The notes beneath the pieces were generated by a model. The model saw only the letters and a program-made list of their open reading frames with translations. It did not search any database and was not told where the DNA came from. From NCBI RefSeq assembly GCF_014898815.1, contig NW_026515545.1:1612001-1676000 (forward strand): a DNA stretch of 64,000 nt, given 5' to 3'. Position numbers and translations under genes: made by a program. The stretch comes from Panonychus citri. Taxonomy: Eukaryota > Arthropoda > Arachnida > Trombidiformes > Tetranychidae. Shown here piece after piece: positions 24,833-37,788 of the stretch. Within the stretch, counting starts at the first letter, position 1, and every line of letters begins with the position of its first letter.

Positions 24833-25140
24833 AATTGAGCAACAATTTAAACCAAATTAAGGAAAAAAAGACAAAATGATTCCAAACAAAATGATGACAA
24901 ATCGACAACAACCAAAAATTGACTAAACATAAACAAAGATTTTATGAAGAATTAGCTTTTGTCACGTGACCGAAGACATTTCGATTCGCCCCTCCAGATG
25001 TCTCGCTTTCGTTTCCATGGTTACCTTCCCTCTAATGACTTGCATCTATTTGGATTTAGAAGAGACAAAATTGTTAATTTCTCCTTTTGTTTAATTACTT
25101 GGTTTAAATTGATTAATTAAGTTTTTAACACTAACTGCTG
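24833..25140. promoter_or_regulatory. Divergent promoter TAF10 / PSMA7 with a palindromic E-box
   Basis: A 308-bp gap separates opposite start codons. It contains the perfect palindrome GTCACGTGAC at 24961-24970, a bHLH-zip site (USF/Myc/TFEB type), followed by a GC-richer tract to about 25025. The site is visible; use by both genes is inferred. Confidence 0.65.
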
Positions 25141-26546
25141 ATGGGGTCAGCAAGATATGATCGAGCTATCACTGTTTTCTCTCCTGATGGTCATCTTTTC
25201 CAAGTTGAATATGCTCAAGAAGCAGTGAAAAAAGGTTCAACTGCGGTAAGAATTTTTCTCTTTTCTTTTTTGTATTATTATTCTCTCAATACATTTGTTT
25301 AATCTTTGGTTACTCATCTTTCATCTTCATCTTCATCTTCTTCTTCTCTCCTCCTTTTCATCCTCCTTCTCCCTTTTTTTTTGTTTTCCCCTTTTTACAT
25401 GTGCTTTAAATTGACTGACTTTGCTTCCGTTTCCTTCATTCGCAGGTTGGTGTCAGAGGTGATAATGTTGTAGTTCTTGCTGTTGAAAAAAAATCGGTTG
25501 CTAAACTTCAAGAGGAAAGAACTGTTCGTAAAATATGTCTCATCGACAATCATTGTGTAATGGCATTTGCCGGTAAGTTAATTTATCTTTTATTTTACAT
25601 CTGCTTTGTTCCTTAAATGATGAAAACCTTAACGAGCTTTTAATTTTATAATATGATTAAAGTGATTACATTAAATCCAACGCTGAAATCTATCTTCATC
25701 TTATGACTGATATCTTGTTTTATTGATCTTTACATAATTATCTCTTTTTCTTTTATCTATATTTGCAGGATTAACGGCCGATGCAAGAATTTTAATAGAT
25801 CGAGCAAGAGTTGAATGTCAATCTCACAAACTTACGGTTGAAGATCCGGTTACTATTGAATATATTACCCGTTTCATTGCCCAATTGAAGCAAAAGTATA
25901 CCCAATCTAATGGTCGTCGTCCATTTGGTATTTCTTGCCTAATCGCTGGTTTTGATGACGATGGCATACCTCGCCTTTTCCAAACAGATCCTTCAGGTAT
26001 AATATCAACCCTTTTTTTAGATAATCTTAAAGCTTGTATTCTTTTCGGGTTAGATTGTTGGTTTTCCGCATATTTTTATTCACACCATGCGGTTTTTTTT
26101 ATTGTCAATGATGAGAAAACAGACCTGTAATGAGATCTAATGATTAACTCTCAATCTCTGAGACATTGGTTAGCTTTAAAAAAAATTAATTCCATCAATG
26201 ATCAACTGATTTTTTGTCGACACAATTAATTCATCTCTATTTGGCTCTACTTTCAGGTGTCTATCACGAATGGAAAGCCAATGCCACCGGAAGAAATGGT
26301 AAAACCGTGAAAGAGTATTTGGAGAAAAATTATAGCAAGGAAAGTGCTGCCGATGATGATAAAACAATCAAATTGGCTCTACGTGCTTTGATGGAGGTTG
26401 TTCAAGGAAAAAACTTGGAAGTCGCCATTTTAAGGCGAAATCAACCCTTGATGACTCTAGATGAGGAAACTCTTAATAAATACATTGTTGAAATTGATAA
26501 AGAAAAGGCTGAAGAGGTTGAAAGTAAAAAGAAGATAAAAAAATGA
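25141..26546 (+). CDS. PSMA7: Proteasome subunit alpha type-7 (alpha4)
   Basis: Four exons, 25141-25245, 25446-25572, 25769-25996 and 26257-26546, give 249 residues, the family length. The N-terminal alpha-subunit signature YDRAITVFSPDGHLFQVEYA is complete, followed by GVRGDNVVVLAVEKKSVAKLQ, GLTADARILIDRAR and FGISCLIAGFD, with a basic C-terminal tail ending KKKIKK. It forms part of the outer ring of the 20S proteasome and is catalytically inactive. All junctions keep phase. Confidence 0.97.
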
Positions 26547-27022
26547 TTTTGTAAATTTACTGGAATTGAAACATTTTCATAATTAAAAGTTGACTTGGTC
26601 ATTATAATCTTAACTTTATATCAACTCTAATTTCAATCAAACTACTCATTTCTTTTCAATCAACTTGTTTCTCACAATTAAGATGATTCAACAAGTTGAA
26701 TTATCTGAGAAAATAAAACTTGAGCTGATGATTAACATTTCAGTGGTCAAGAGTTTTTTTTTATTTAAAAGAATCAAAATAATTTACAATAATCGGTTAA
26801 TTCCAATCATTTGTTGATTGTGCGATTCTCAATGATTGTTAATATGAAATTCAATCGACACCGATTGTTTTTCCTTTAAAATGTGAAAACAATTCAATCT
26901 CTGAGATGATTAATAGTCAGAATCCTCAGTGTTTAAAGTGACAATGATTAAATGCGAAGAGATCATAATTAGATTTCCTAATTTTCATCATAATGAAATA
27001 AATTGTCGATCCAATAGCCTGT
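26547..27022. other. Intergenic, convergent 3' ends
   Basis: 3' UTRs of PSMA7 (+) and the Ly6-like gene (-). No other feature recognised. Confidence 0.6.
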
Positions 27023-27581
27023 TCAAGAAGACAGAAATTGGTACAAAAAAGAAACCAACAAGACTATAGACAAAGAGTTGACATTAGCGTTGACAGAAAG
27101 TGTCCCATGATTACAAAGGTGACCTCGACAGAAGCACATGAACAATGGTTCCCGTTTATTTTGGTACAGAGTTTCGGCACATCGCTCTTCCTGATCAGTC
27201 GGAGGTCGCTGAAGGCACATCCGTTCAGTGGCAATAATCGGATCTCCCTCTTTACCCTCAATGGCCTTACCACACCAGCCCGATGGACAAGGAGTAGCCT
27301 CAACTCCTTTATAATCTTTGACCGTCGTTTGATTTAAATAAAACGGATCAGCACCTTAAATACAACAAAAAGGATAGAAAACAATTAACCAAAACACACA
27401 ACACACACACAAAACAATTAAATCAAATGAAAATAGAAAAGAAAATGATCCAAATCAATTGATTATACGTACAGTCACCAAGAGGCCCACGTGAACGGCA
27501 AACGTAACAATATTTGACTCTATTTTGAGCCTCAGTGAAAGAGAAGCTCAAACAGATTAAAACTATCACAGAATAGAACAT
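27023..27581 (-). CDS. Ly6/uPAR-domain GPI-anchored protein, quiver/sleepless-like
   Basis: Two exons, 27581-27473 and 27354-27023, give 146 residues. A signal peptide (FYSVIVLICLSFSFTEA) precedes a three-finger domain with the arthropod Ly6 pattern: YCYVCRS, GDCADPF, PCPSGWCGKA, CAETL and the terminal CFCRGHLCNHG. A C-terminal hydrophobic tail (LSIVLLVSFLYQFLSS) fits GPI-anchor addition. Drosophila relatives such as quiver/sleepless and crok modulate ion channels, nicotinic receptors or septate junctions. Which subfamily this is cannot be decided by eye. Confidence 0.88.
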
Positions 27582-28470
27582 TTTATCGATTAAATGGAGG
27601 CACTTGCAGGTTAATTAATCGATTGATTTGCTAAAATTTACAAGTTCAAGTTGAAAAAGAAACAAAAAATGAAAGAAAATTTTGAGAACCGATGAGCCGA
27701 CAAAGTGGATCAGCTTCTTACCTGAACAACAAGTGACTCACTTCAAGTACAAACTAAGGATCAGATACTTAGGCTGTTCACTGGTCAGTCTTTTCTTGTC
27801 CGATCGACACAATCACAATCCCCTTGGGCGTTTCTCACTTGATCCAAGGATAAACCAATAACACCCTCGGATTAATTGGCTGTTTGTAATTAATTTACTT
27901 TCGTAATTCATTACAAGGTTAAATTGCTTTTCCAATGAAAGTTAATTGTTCATTTTTAGTTCTCTGGTTAAACTTATTCAGAATAAATTGTCGTTTGATC
28001 ACATCGAGTTGTTCAAATTGTTAATCTAATTGTATCATAGCAATTTGTGTTTAATTAGTTGAATAAATAGAGATAATCTATAGAATCAAATTTCAATTGA
28101 ATTTATTGAGAGAGAAAAAAAAATCAAGCAAAAAGTTGAACATTTAAATTTTTTATTTTCTTTTTATCAATGAAAATCTTAATGAATGAAAAGAAATTGG
28201 TTCAACTGTTTTATAGTAACAATTTGTTTACGAGAATTAATTTTCTACTGATTAGATTAATTTAAAAACTGTTGATTGTTTCATCAATCTTTGAAAGAGT
28301 TGACAAATTTTGTCTCTTACTAAGTTTGCTTTTTATTATACTAACCCTGAACATCAGCTGATCACTTCAATTGTCAAAACATTTGCTTTTGTTTTGTTGA
28401 GATTTTGTCACAATTTTATTGATCATTTGATTGATTATTTTATTTTTATCTTTTAATTTGATTGTTAATC
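27582..28470. promoter_or_regulatory. Divergent promoter region, Ly6-like gene / VTA1
   Basis: 889 bp between opposite starts. A GC-richer stretch lies at 27700-27870. No named site, repeat or exon was recognised. Confidence 0.45.
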
Positions 28471-29764
28471 ATGGCTTCAACACCTTTGGACCTTCCACCT
28501 ATGCCTCCAGCCCTGAAGCCTTTGCTGGGAATCCTGAAGGCAGCGAGTGACCATGAAAAGGTTGATCCAATTGTCACCTATTGGTGTCGTCTCTATGCCT
28601 TTCAATTGGGCCTTGATATCGATAAGAAATCTCCTGATTGTCTTAATTTCCTAACTACAATCATGGCCTGGCTGGAAAAGGTTCGTATTGATTATGTTGT
28701 CATTAGATTTCGTTTCATTTGCTACAACCATTTGTTTACGTTTTCATTCATTCCCTAGGAAAAGGTTGTTCATAAAGACAATGAAGCGATGAGCAATGAA
28801 TTAGTCGCTCAGGCTCATATTGAAAATCATGCGATGAAATTGTTCACCTTAGCTGATTCTCAGGACAGAAGTTCCAAGGCTGGAAGGTAAGAGTTAATTG
28901 ATTGTGTGAACCATTGAATCATTTCATCTTACATCCTGTTAATGTTTACATAGATTCATCATTATCTTTCAGTTCTCAGAGTTGCTCATTTCAAAGGATT
29001 CTATTTCCGAAACAATTGTTATCGGATTAGAAATCAATTCTTTGTATATTATTAACGTTATTGTTTTTTATCTTCTAATCACAGGAATACAATTAAACTT
29101 TTTTTCACTGCATCTCAATTGTTTGATACTCTTAATGTTTTTGGTGATACAAGTGAAGAAGTGGCTCAAAAGTCAAAATATGCCAAATGGAGAGCCGCTT
29201 ATATAACTCGATGTATTAAAAATGGAGAGACTCCATTGGCACCGGAAGATGAAGGAAATGGAGATGAAGGTAAAGTTCCTGATGATGTCGGTGGTTCATC
29301 TTCAATTGCAACCACTTCGCAAGATGGAAAACCAAATTCACTAGACTTTCCAACTCAACCTCCTTCTAATATTCCTGGAAACTATTATAATCAGTATCCT
29401 GGTTACTATCCACCTCCACCAGGAACACCCATTCAACCACCTTACACACCACCGAGTCAACCAAATCCTCAGGTTCCAACAAGTTCACCTTATGTCCCAC
29501 CAAGTGTACCAACAGCAACAACCAATCAACCGACACCAACTACTGGTAAATATTAACTCTTACACCAACTAAATTTAATCTCTAATTCAATTTTCCTAAT
29601 TCTAATCAACAGGTTCCACTCGACAATTAGATGCCGATTCCCTGATTCAGGCTCAAAAATACTGCAAATACGCTGGAAGTGCTTTACAATTTGAAGATAT
29701 TAACACCGCCGTTTCTAATTTGGAAAAGGCTTTAGCTCTGTTGAAAACTGGTCAACAATCGTAA
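28471..29764 (+). CDS. VTA1: VTA1/LIP5, activator of the VPS4 ATPase
   Basis: Four exons, 28471-28680, 28759-28886, 29085-29545 and 29613-29764, give 316 residues. The N-terminal tandem MIT-like domain is clear (YWCRLYAFQLGLDIDKKS, then FFTASQLFDTLNVFG and KYAKWRAAYITRCIKNGE). A Pro/Tyr-rich linker comes next, and the C-terminal VSL domain (AQKYCKYAGSALQFEDINTA) binds VPS4. The protein stimulates ESCRT-III disassembly in multivesicular-body sorting. Length is close to human LIP5 (307). Confidence 0.95.
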
Positions 29765-30387
29765 TCCAATTGTTGTGATTATATTTTCAAATCTCATTAA
29801 CTGATTAAAACATTTCTTTTTTCTTAAATCATTTGAGACACTTTAACATAAGTAATTTAAATCAAAACGATTTTTATTAAAATTGTTCGCATATTAAAGG
29901 TGAACAGTTTAAATATTTTCGATAATAGAAAAAGAGGTGAACTTGCTGTGATTTAATTAAGAAGTTAATTAGTTCGATAAGAAAAAAAAAGGATTGAAAA
30001 TATATAATTAGATGAGATTTTGTTTTGTCACTTGAATGGGGAATTAGAAACCAATGATTTACACAACGAAAGAGATTTTTGGACAAAAATGCAATCAAAT
30101 ACACTGGCGTTGAATTTCGGGTGGATCGATCGTCGTATTATTGTGATGATCAATGGAATTACAATAATATAGATTTGATAAATAGCAATTTAATATAAAA
30201 GGAGAGAGAGAAAATGATCAAATTAAATGATTGTTTTAGTTACTTGGTGTTGGGGACTTTTTTTTTTGGTTAACCAAATGCACGTTTTTCTTTCATTTCT
30301 TTCACATTTTTTGTTTAATGCTCACTATAAGTTCAACACGATGAAGTGTGAAAATTATTATGCTGATTATGTCCATTTGAAAATAAT
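29765..30387. other. Intergenic, convergent 3' ends
   Basis: 3' UTRs of VTA1 (+) and the nucleoside transporter (-). The AT-rich open frame on the minus strand at 29877-30104 has no family resemblance. Nothing else seen. Confidence 0.6.
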
Positions 30388-32222
30388 CTAGATTAGTCGG
30401 AGAACCACATTGGAAGCTATTGACCCGGCGAAAACTCCCAAACCCAGAGCAGCAGAGATAATGAATCCCGTCTTCTCCTGCAACTCAGGTTTCACAGATA
30501 AAGGCGCTTGGAACATGCTGACTGTGAGTACATATCCATTAGATAAACCCAACAACATTACCAATATGGCATAAATATATTCAGATTCAAATAAAACAGG
30601 AAGATAATTTCTGGGATGAATATTACAAACCATAAGGCCAAACACTAATAGTAACCGACTGAGTGATAATATGATTAAATAGATTGGCTTTGATTGGGGG
30701 AAGGGGAACCATTTGCCGACCAAACGACCCAGTAAATCGTTGATATTAAATAAGAGGAAACAGAAAACGGGTAAAAATAGTTCACCCGAAATTATGAGAG
30801 AATCTTTGTTCTTTGGTGCAACCAGAACCATAAGCGGAGGATAAACAGCAAAAGTTATACCTAAGACCAGGAATTCTGATAATAAATGCGGCCATATAGC
30901 TCGAGAAATTGCAATAAGATCTGACCTTCGGGCAATCGATCTTTCTGAGATATTATCAATTGATAATGTAAACATACCTCGTTTACGATAATATCTATAA
31001 TAAGGCTATAATAAGGAATTGGATAGAATAAGAATAAGATGAGAATTAGGAAAAATTACCTTAATATTTTTGGCAAAGAATCAACAAAGATTTGTGACTC
31101 ACCGTTTTACGTGCAATTAAATACGCAACAAATGCTATTGCTAATAACATATCAGCACAGATAAAATAATACATGGCTGAGGCTCGGGGATCACTATGAG
31201 CACTTAACGAAACAATTTGACAAATCACAGCAAAAATGCCAGAAATGGCTTGACCGAGAACAACGGCTTGAATGCATTTAGATGGGAAAGAAGACACTAC
31301 ACCAGAGATACTCGAGGCCAAAATGCCGGTACATAAACCGAGGATCAACGCATTGAATATGATTAACCAAAAGAAGGCATCTTGCCCTGGAAGATAAAAA
31401 AGTGCAAAGAACAACCTGTTACTGAGTGACTCCTTTGTTATTTGATAGTTAATCACATGCCTGTCATTGGGAATTAAAGATAAAAAACACTTACAATTAT
31501 CACTGTCAACCTTAACAAGAACTGTGGATGTGATCATCAGCACCATTATTATCAACATGGAAGTAACACTTCTTATTGTGGCTGTAATTCTGTTAAAAAG
31601 AGAACGTATTAAATAAATAGATTACAGGTAGATAACAGGTAGTAAATTCTTACTTATGGCCAAAGAAAATCATGAATAAAACCACCAATATATTTGGAAC
31701 ATTGTTTGCCATTGAAAGGTAACTATTAAAATAAACTTGAATTGGGGTGGGACCAGAGGTGGAATTGTTGACATTACGAAATTTATAATTCCAACACTAT
31801 AAAAGATTGTGCAATAACAAAAAGACATTAAATGAAAGTCATAATTTGAGAGAGTTGAAATTTCTCTGGAAAAGAAAACCCAAAGAATAGAAAATGACAC
31901 TCACATCAGTTGCTGTGATGAAAACGTTCCAAGGAATACAACAGATTAAACCAAGTAATCCAGAGATGAGTTCAATCATCCGATATCTGGTAATTAATGC
32001 AAAAAAGAAAAGAGATTTTAAAATTACAAAATTAATTGTTAATCAATTCAAGAGAATGAAAAAAACTTACTTATCATGTAGATGTGGAGATGCTGTTGCT
32101 GGTTGAGAATCAATCAGAGAGTCATCACTTGATTCATCGTTATCCGAGTGAAGTAAATTATCCTCTTCCACGGCCTCATCTTCGTCAACAGGTAGCGGAT
32201 TATAATCATCACCAATCGCCAT
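30388..32222 (-). CDS. SLC29: Equilibrative nucleoside transporter (SLC29 family)
   Basis: Five exons, 32222-32071, 31986-31905, 31796-31654, 31589-31103 and 31005-30388, give 493 residues with all phases matching. An acidic cytoplasmic N-terminus precedes TM1 with the ENT motif PWNVFITATD. About eleven hydrophobic segments follow, including AFFWLIIFNALILGLCTGILASS and FPSKCIQAVVLGQAISGIFAVI, a large loop, and the C-terminal half with FLLFNINDLLGRLVGKW and LGLSNGYVLTVSMFQAP, both ENT hallmarks. It moves nucleosides by facilitated diffusion across the plasma or an internal membrane. Exon 5 was started at 31005 because the nearer AG would give an immediate stop. Confidence 0.93.
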
Positions 32223-32867
32223 CTTAATCACTTGTTAACTAACTAACGAAACCTAAATTAGCATTGTGAATAAAAACAATCAAAGTTCACCACAGGAGTC
32301 TAGAAAACAAAAGAATCGTCACTCAGCGCATGCGCGTACGCATGCGCACAAAGGTTTCTCCAATTCTCTAATGTCATTTTAAAATCAATAAAACTTTTTA
32401 AGTTAAATTTGATTGTTTAAAACCTTTTCTCTGTCATCTAAAATGAAACTTGATTAGTTTCACTTCGCAATTACATAATAATTGAACCTCTAACCTAATT
32501 TACATCATCAAATGGGTTATGTACTCAAAATCCACGTGATTTTATGGACCGATGAATTGGATTGATCACTTTTAATTTTGTTTGATTTTTGTTTGGTTGT
32601 TTCTTTTATTTTGACAATGTTAGGTTACAATGTTGTGTATTACTTATTATACAGACGATGTGATTAATCAAAAGATGAACACTTTTGATGCTTAAATGTT
32701 TGATATTAGGTTGGTTAGTAAAAAAAAGTGAAGATATCAATCAATGTGATCCTAGTCCATTTGTTTGTGATGAAGGAAGTAAGTTAATTGGATTGGTTTT
32801 TGTTTGCTTGTTTGTGGGGAAATTGTTAATTATGAATAAATTGTGTGCGATTAACTTTTTGCTTCTT
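32223..32867. other. Intergenic between the ENT start and the RAD21 stop
   Basis: Holds the ENT 5' region and RAD21 3' UTR. A plus-strand open frame at 32685-32888 overlaps the RAD21 end and is not a gene. The notable content is the GC-rich motif pair listed separately. Confidence 0.55.
32326..32348. promoter_or_regulatory. Two adjacent NRF1-type sites upstream of ENT
   Basis: Two copies of CGCATGCGC lie two bases apart, about 105-125 bp upstream of the ENT ATG on the opposite strand. Each matches the palindromic NRF1 (Drosophila ewg) consensus GCGCATGCGC almost completely. In AT-rich surroundings this is unlikely by chance. Binding is inferred. Confidence 0.7.
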
Positions 32868-35237
32868 TTACGAAGCACATGCCGCTAATGCTTCATCATA
32901 ACGATAACCTTTAGAGATTGCGATCTCTCCGTATGGAACTGATATGTCTTGCGTCAGTTCGACTGCTTGTTGCTTTTTAAGGACCAGAAGAGAGAAAAAT
33001 TTCTGTGCAACCTGAGGAAAAAGAGGAAAATTGATTAATATGATTGTTTAAAATATTTAAATTCTCTTTGTTAACTTACTTGTTTACGTCTATTGTGAGA
33101 CACTAATCGACCGAATGATGTTCCTCCATCTTCTAATTGTTTGGACATCAAACGAAGAAGAACATTGGTTCGCTTATTTCTCATACGTTCTTCATATTGC
33201 TCCGCTGTTTCATCAGGCATCATTTCCTCGGGCTATTATTAGATTGGAATTACAATTTTAGTTAACTTTATAATTGTAAAAAATGTTCCACTTTGATGGT
33301 GAGAAAATATTTGACTACTTACCGGTCCTACAGACATTGGTTGTTCGTATTGGTCGAAAGGTTCATCTTCTTCAAAGTCGTTCTGGTGAATTGAGGGATT
33401 GCTTGATCGAGCGAATGAGAAACTTGGTAAATTTCCTGCTCTTTCTGGGCTTTGGATGGAACCTTCTCTTAACTCAGAGAGATCTGTATCGTTGATATGG
33501 TCTGGAATATTATTTGGTAATTTTTCGGCGGGAGGTTCATGTGAAACGGCTTTTGATTTATTTCGCTCTTTTTTCTCTGTTTCCCGTTCATCGGCGGTTT
33601 TCCTCTTCTTTTTGACTGGAGATTTATGTTCTGTTGCCTCTCTCCTCGGTGTTCTTGGGGTTTTGGGAGGTTGAATTTCTTTAAGGGGTGAAATTGGTGG
33701 AACAATAGGTTCATACAATTCTTCAGGTTGTTCTTTTTGTACATGCTCATGCATATCTCGAAGTTCTTCTTGAGGTTGCTGTTCTTCCATATTTGATTCT
33801 TGAATCATATCTTCAGGTAATTCTTCTTCAACTGAGATACGAGTTGTAACAAGATGTCGAGTATAATACTGTACCAAAAGGGGGTGGAAAGCATAATGTT
33901 AGAACGATGTTGAGAATAATAATAAAAAGAGTTAAATTTTCACTTACGACTAATAAAACTTTAGATGGAATGGGTTTTTCAGAGAGTGCGAATAGTTTTT
34001 CACTACCACCAGTTCGCTTCCAGTGCATCAACTTTTTGGTCGGAGGAGCGATGTCCAAGGTTGTGACAATATCGGAAGTATCTGAAAGTTGAGATTTCAT
34101 CTCTTCACCGGATAAAGTTTTAACTTCATCGATAATAATTCCAAGCTTCTTTCGCCTTTTACGTTTCCTCTCGAATCCAGGTCCCTCTAAGGGCTCTAGA
34201 ACCATTGATTCTTGCTGTGTTTCTGGTCTTCGGAAGATACTCTGTTCTGCTCTTATTGCCTCTGGGTCCTCTGGTCCTTGTAGGTCATCAATTCCTTGTT
34301 TATCTTCACTAGGTACAGGATTTTCATCAATTATTGGTGCAATATCTTGAATATCTTGAATATCTTGATCTTGGGGTATCATGGGAGGTGGAGAACCGGG
34401 AGATGATGGTCCAGAAGGTGCAATAGAAGGTGGAGCTCCATATGACATGCTAGATCTATCACTTCTATCACTTAATCTGGATAAAGGTCTTTCTGGTTCT
34501 TCTCCTTTTTCTCTTTCTTCGGCTGCATCAGCCTCTGCTTGCATCTGTTGTTGTGCTTCAGGAGGGACAGGTAAGGCAAACATATCATCTACATCAGTCA
34601 AACCAACGGGACCACCAAAACCATCATCAATTGTAGGTCGATCAAAAATATCCAAAGGATGTGATGTTTGTTTTTGACTTATATCTAAAATTGATGAATC
34701 ACTCATCTTTGAAGCACTGGACACTTGAATAGAGCTAAACTCATTCCAATCTTTACCTTCACCAAAGAGAGGAACATCAACAGGCATACTAGCAATATCT
34801 TCAACTAGAGTAATACTACGAATATTGGTATTGGTTTGAAGAGGTTCAATTTGAACTGGTTGTTCAGCAAGTAGATCAAAATCATTTACAAAATCCAACA
34901 TCTCGGGAAGAGTGATGGCAGAAATTGCAGCCTCTGTTTTACCATCAGGCAAGTCAACAGCTCCAGGCCTGAAAGCAGATTTTATTTTGAAAGCAGCATC
35001 CTGACAATCTTGTAAAAGGTAAAGAGTTTTTCTAGCATAAATACGCACAATACCAAGTAGAAGATGTGAAGATGTTCGAAGAGATAATTTAACACGAGGT
35101 TGAAGAATAGAATCAACTGATTCAACAATATTTGTCTCCAATATTTGAGCTTTAGTAATCTTTTTGTCCCAATGAGCAGCCAACCAAACCCGAGCAAGGG
35201 GACCCTTTTTACCGAGCACAAAAACGGAATAAAACAT
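32868..35237 (-). CDS. RAD21: RAD21, kleisin subunit of mitotic cohesin
   Basis: Four exons, 35237-33948, 33868-33323, 33232-33080 and 33011-32868, all in phase 0, give 710 residues. The kleisin N-terminus is unmistakable: MFYSVFVLGKKGPLARVWLA, LRTSSHLLLGIVRIYARK and ITLPEMLDFVNDFD. The middle is acidic and disordered, with an IPSKVLL segment. The C-terminal winged helix that binds SMC1 spans the last two exons (GTSFGRLVSHNRRKQVAQKFFSLLVLKKQ). It closes the cohesin ring; separase cleavage sites (ExxR) would be in the middle but were not assigned. Length is somewhat more than human (631). Confidence 0.96.
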
Positions 35238-37788
35238 TTTCCACTAATAGACGCGGATATTAACCAAAAATGGTTACACAATCAATTAAATAAATTATTA
35301 TATAAAAACAAGCAACACACCAATTAAATAATTAATAAGAATTAAAATAAAATAAATTGATCAAGACAAACAGAAAATACTTATTATTTTTTGCTGTCAT
35401 TAAGATGAAATTACATTGAATCTAACCAATCAGAGAACGTTCACCGAGCGCCATCTCGCGGAATTTCGGGTCAAATTCTTTTTGGCGGCAAAAAACCCGC
35501 GATAATAAGTCAATCGTGTTTACCTTTATATCCGCGCCTTTTTTTACTCGACTCGGAACAATTGATTGTGACAATTATTTTGCCGAAAAGTTTTAATTGT
35601 TTGTCCAATTACCATTAATAAGTGGATGTTTGATTAGTCTGATTGTGTTTTCAATTTCTCTCGTAAAATTGATTATCATTTTATAAATTTGGCTCTTGAA
35701 TTGATATTAATCATTTTTGTTTTATTTGGTTAACTGTTAATTCAATTGTTATTGATTTTATTGAATTAATTTTTTTTTCTTCTTTATTTAGTTAATTGTT
35801 TGGATTTTATTCTAGTTATTGGTCTATTATTCTGGGTTTCATTTTGATGAGATAATTGTTTATGTCTAATATCATTTTGTTTCTCGGTTGATTTAGATTA
35901 CATTCTGTATATTGGAAGGCGGAAAAAAGTATTTAAAACTTTGTTGGTAAAGACAAATTTAAATTGAATCGATCAGTTAATCAAAAAGTTTATTTGATAA
36001 ATTAAATGGAAGAAAATTTTGACAACATGTAAATTAGTTGATTGTCATTAAATGTCAACAATCAGATGATTGTAATCTATTCTAAAGAGGAATTGATTGT
36101 GTTCTAATTATCATTTGGCTCCTTCTCTCTCAGGCTCTTCTCGTAAAATTGATCATCTCTTCCGCTAACAATTAGTTAATTGGAAAGCAGAATAATTAAT
36201 GAAATACATGTAATGATCAATAAACCTTAAAATCAAATTGGAAGCAAAAAATTTACTAATCATCATGATCACAATTAACAAGACAAAATGAGATTTTCAA
36301 AAGTTACAATTTAAAAGCTTACAAATTGACTCAAATATACAAAATTTAACTAGAAAACAAGATTAACTGTAATCAAATCAACGATCAAATTTGTACGATA
36401 ATTAAAGTTATCAAAGTTTTAAAAGTGAGATACTAATCCAACATGGTGGTCCAACAATTAAAATCAATTGATCAACAGCAAGGAATCAAACAAAACAACC
36501 AAAATCCTCTAGGTTGTTATTATTTATAATTAAGATTAAGACTAATTAATTATTATCAATGTTATCATGAGAAATATGATTAAGAAACTATTGTTTTAAC
36601 ATTATCATCTTTTGTTATCATTAACAAGACAACAATTAATATTATGTTTTATGCTCTTCTCTGGTCATCATCGTTATAATCACAATCATAATCATCATCA
36701 TCTTGATCATCTTCTTTGCCAAGTAGTAATATTTTTCTATTGCTAACAATTAATATTAATTGTAGAAAAAAGTAACCAAATGATTGAGATACAAAGTGAA
36801 ACCTATTAGAAGGTTCGATTAAATCAAATTAACTGATCATTTGACAATTAACAAAGAACAACAATTATCATTACTGTTTCCTTTTCCTGTTTCCATTTTC
36901 TTTTCACAGTTACCTTGATTTAAATTGATCACCAATCAAATTTTAATATCGCTAATTGTTGTTACTCTTTAAGGAATCAATTGAAAAACAAAAATCGAAA
37001 CAATTAAAAGTAATTCCAACTAAATGCTCATCTCTTCCTCCCACTTTTCATCAACCTCCATCCAAACCATTTCCTCTTCCTGTTTGTCCCTTTCTCTGTG
37101 AATAATAGACTGAATCTAGAAAAACACCATTTCTCTTCCTCATCTTGTCATCATTATCATCTTCTTCTGTCTATCACCGATTCACTATGATAATAATAAG
37201 AATAAGTGTCTAATCTCCTCCCCCTCCTCTCTCTCTCTCTCTCTCTTTGAATTTCTCACTCTGTTCATTTCCTTTTCCTCTGCCTATTGTTTATCCATCT
37301 CGTCGATAATAATAACTGCGATTTCAATCATGTTGATTAACTTTGATTGTTACACCAACAATAGTATCAACGAAACACTGTTAATACTAAACAATTAAGA
37401 AATCAAAAAATGTTATGACTGTCAAATGAACGTAAAACAAGCAAAAACTAGTTGAACAATTAGTTAATTATTCAAGTACATGCATCCAACTTCCTCAATT
37501 AGTATTTGATCAGTACTATTTTGGTGGCATAAACTTTCTTGGTCATTTGATTGGTAATTTAAACTCTAAACCATAAACTGACCATTAATCAATAGAATAG
37601 ATCAACTTGTTCATAGTATCTCATGAATCTCGTTCTTGAAGGTCAAGGGAAGGAAATGTTTACAATTCATTAGAATGATTTAGAGTTTTATTGTTAGAAC
37701 AATGGAAATGCAATTTACAAATGAATGGATTTTTTTTTGTTCATTTTACCAAAACGAAAATAACAATTTCCATTATTTTTGGTTCATT
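35238..37788. other. 2.5 kb intergenic region
   Basis: Contains the RAD21 promoter (left) and acid-phosphatase 3' UTR (right). A (CT)n tract lies at about 37224-37246. The middle is AT-rich and rich in CAATTAA words, without a plausible exon or RNA gene. Confidence 0.55.
35478..35501. promoter_or_regulatory. E2F-like palindrome upstream of RAD21
   Basis: TTTTTGGCGGCAAAAA, followed at once by ACCCGCG, lies about 240 bp upstream of the RAD21 ATG. It resembles E2F/DP sites (TTTSSCGC), and RAD21 is a cell-cycle-regulated gene in other animals. The site is visible; regulation is inferred. Confidence 0.55.

Noticed and set aside
24538..24860. Two plus-strand open frames over TAF10
   Set aside because: Antisense shadows of the acidic low-complexity TAF10 N-terminus.
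31461..31495. Possible 34-bp intron (GTAAGT to ACAG, minus strand) in the ENT gene
   Set aside because: Far shorter than the other introns, and removing it brings a stop codon. Reading through keeps the frame.
34381..34677. Plus-strand open frame of 98 codons
   Set aside because: Antisense of the disordered middle of RAD21; no independent evidence.
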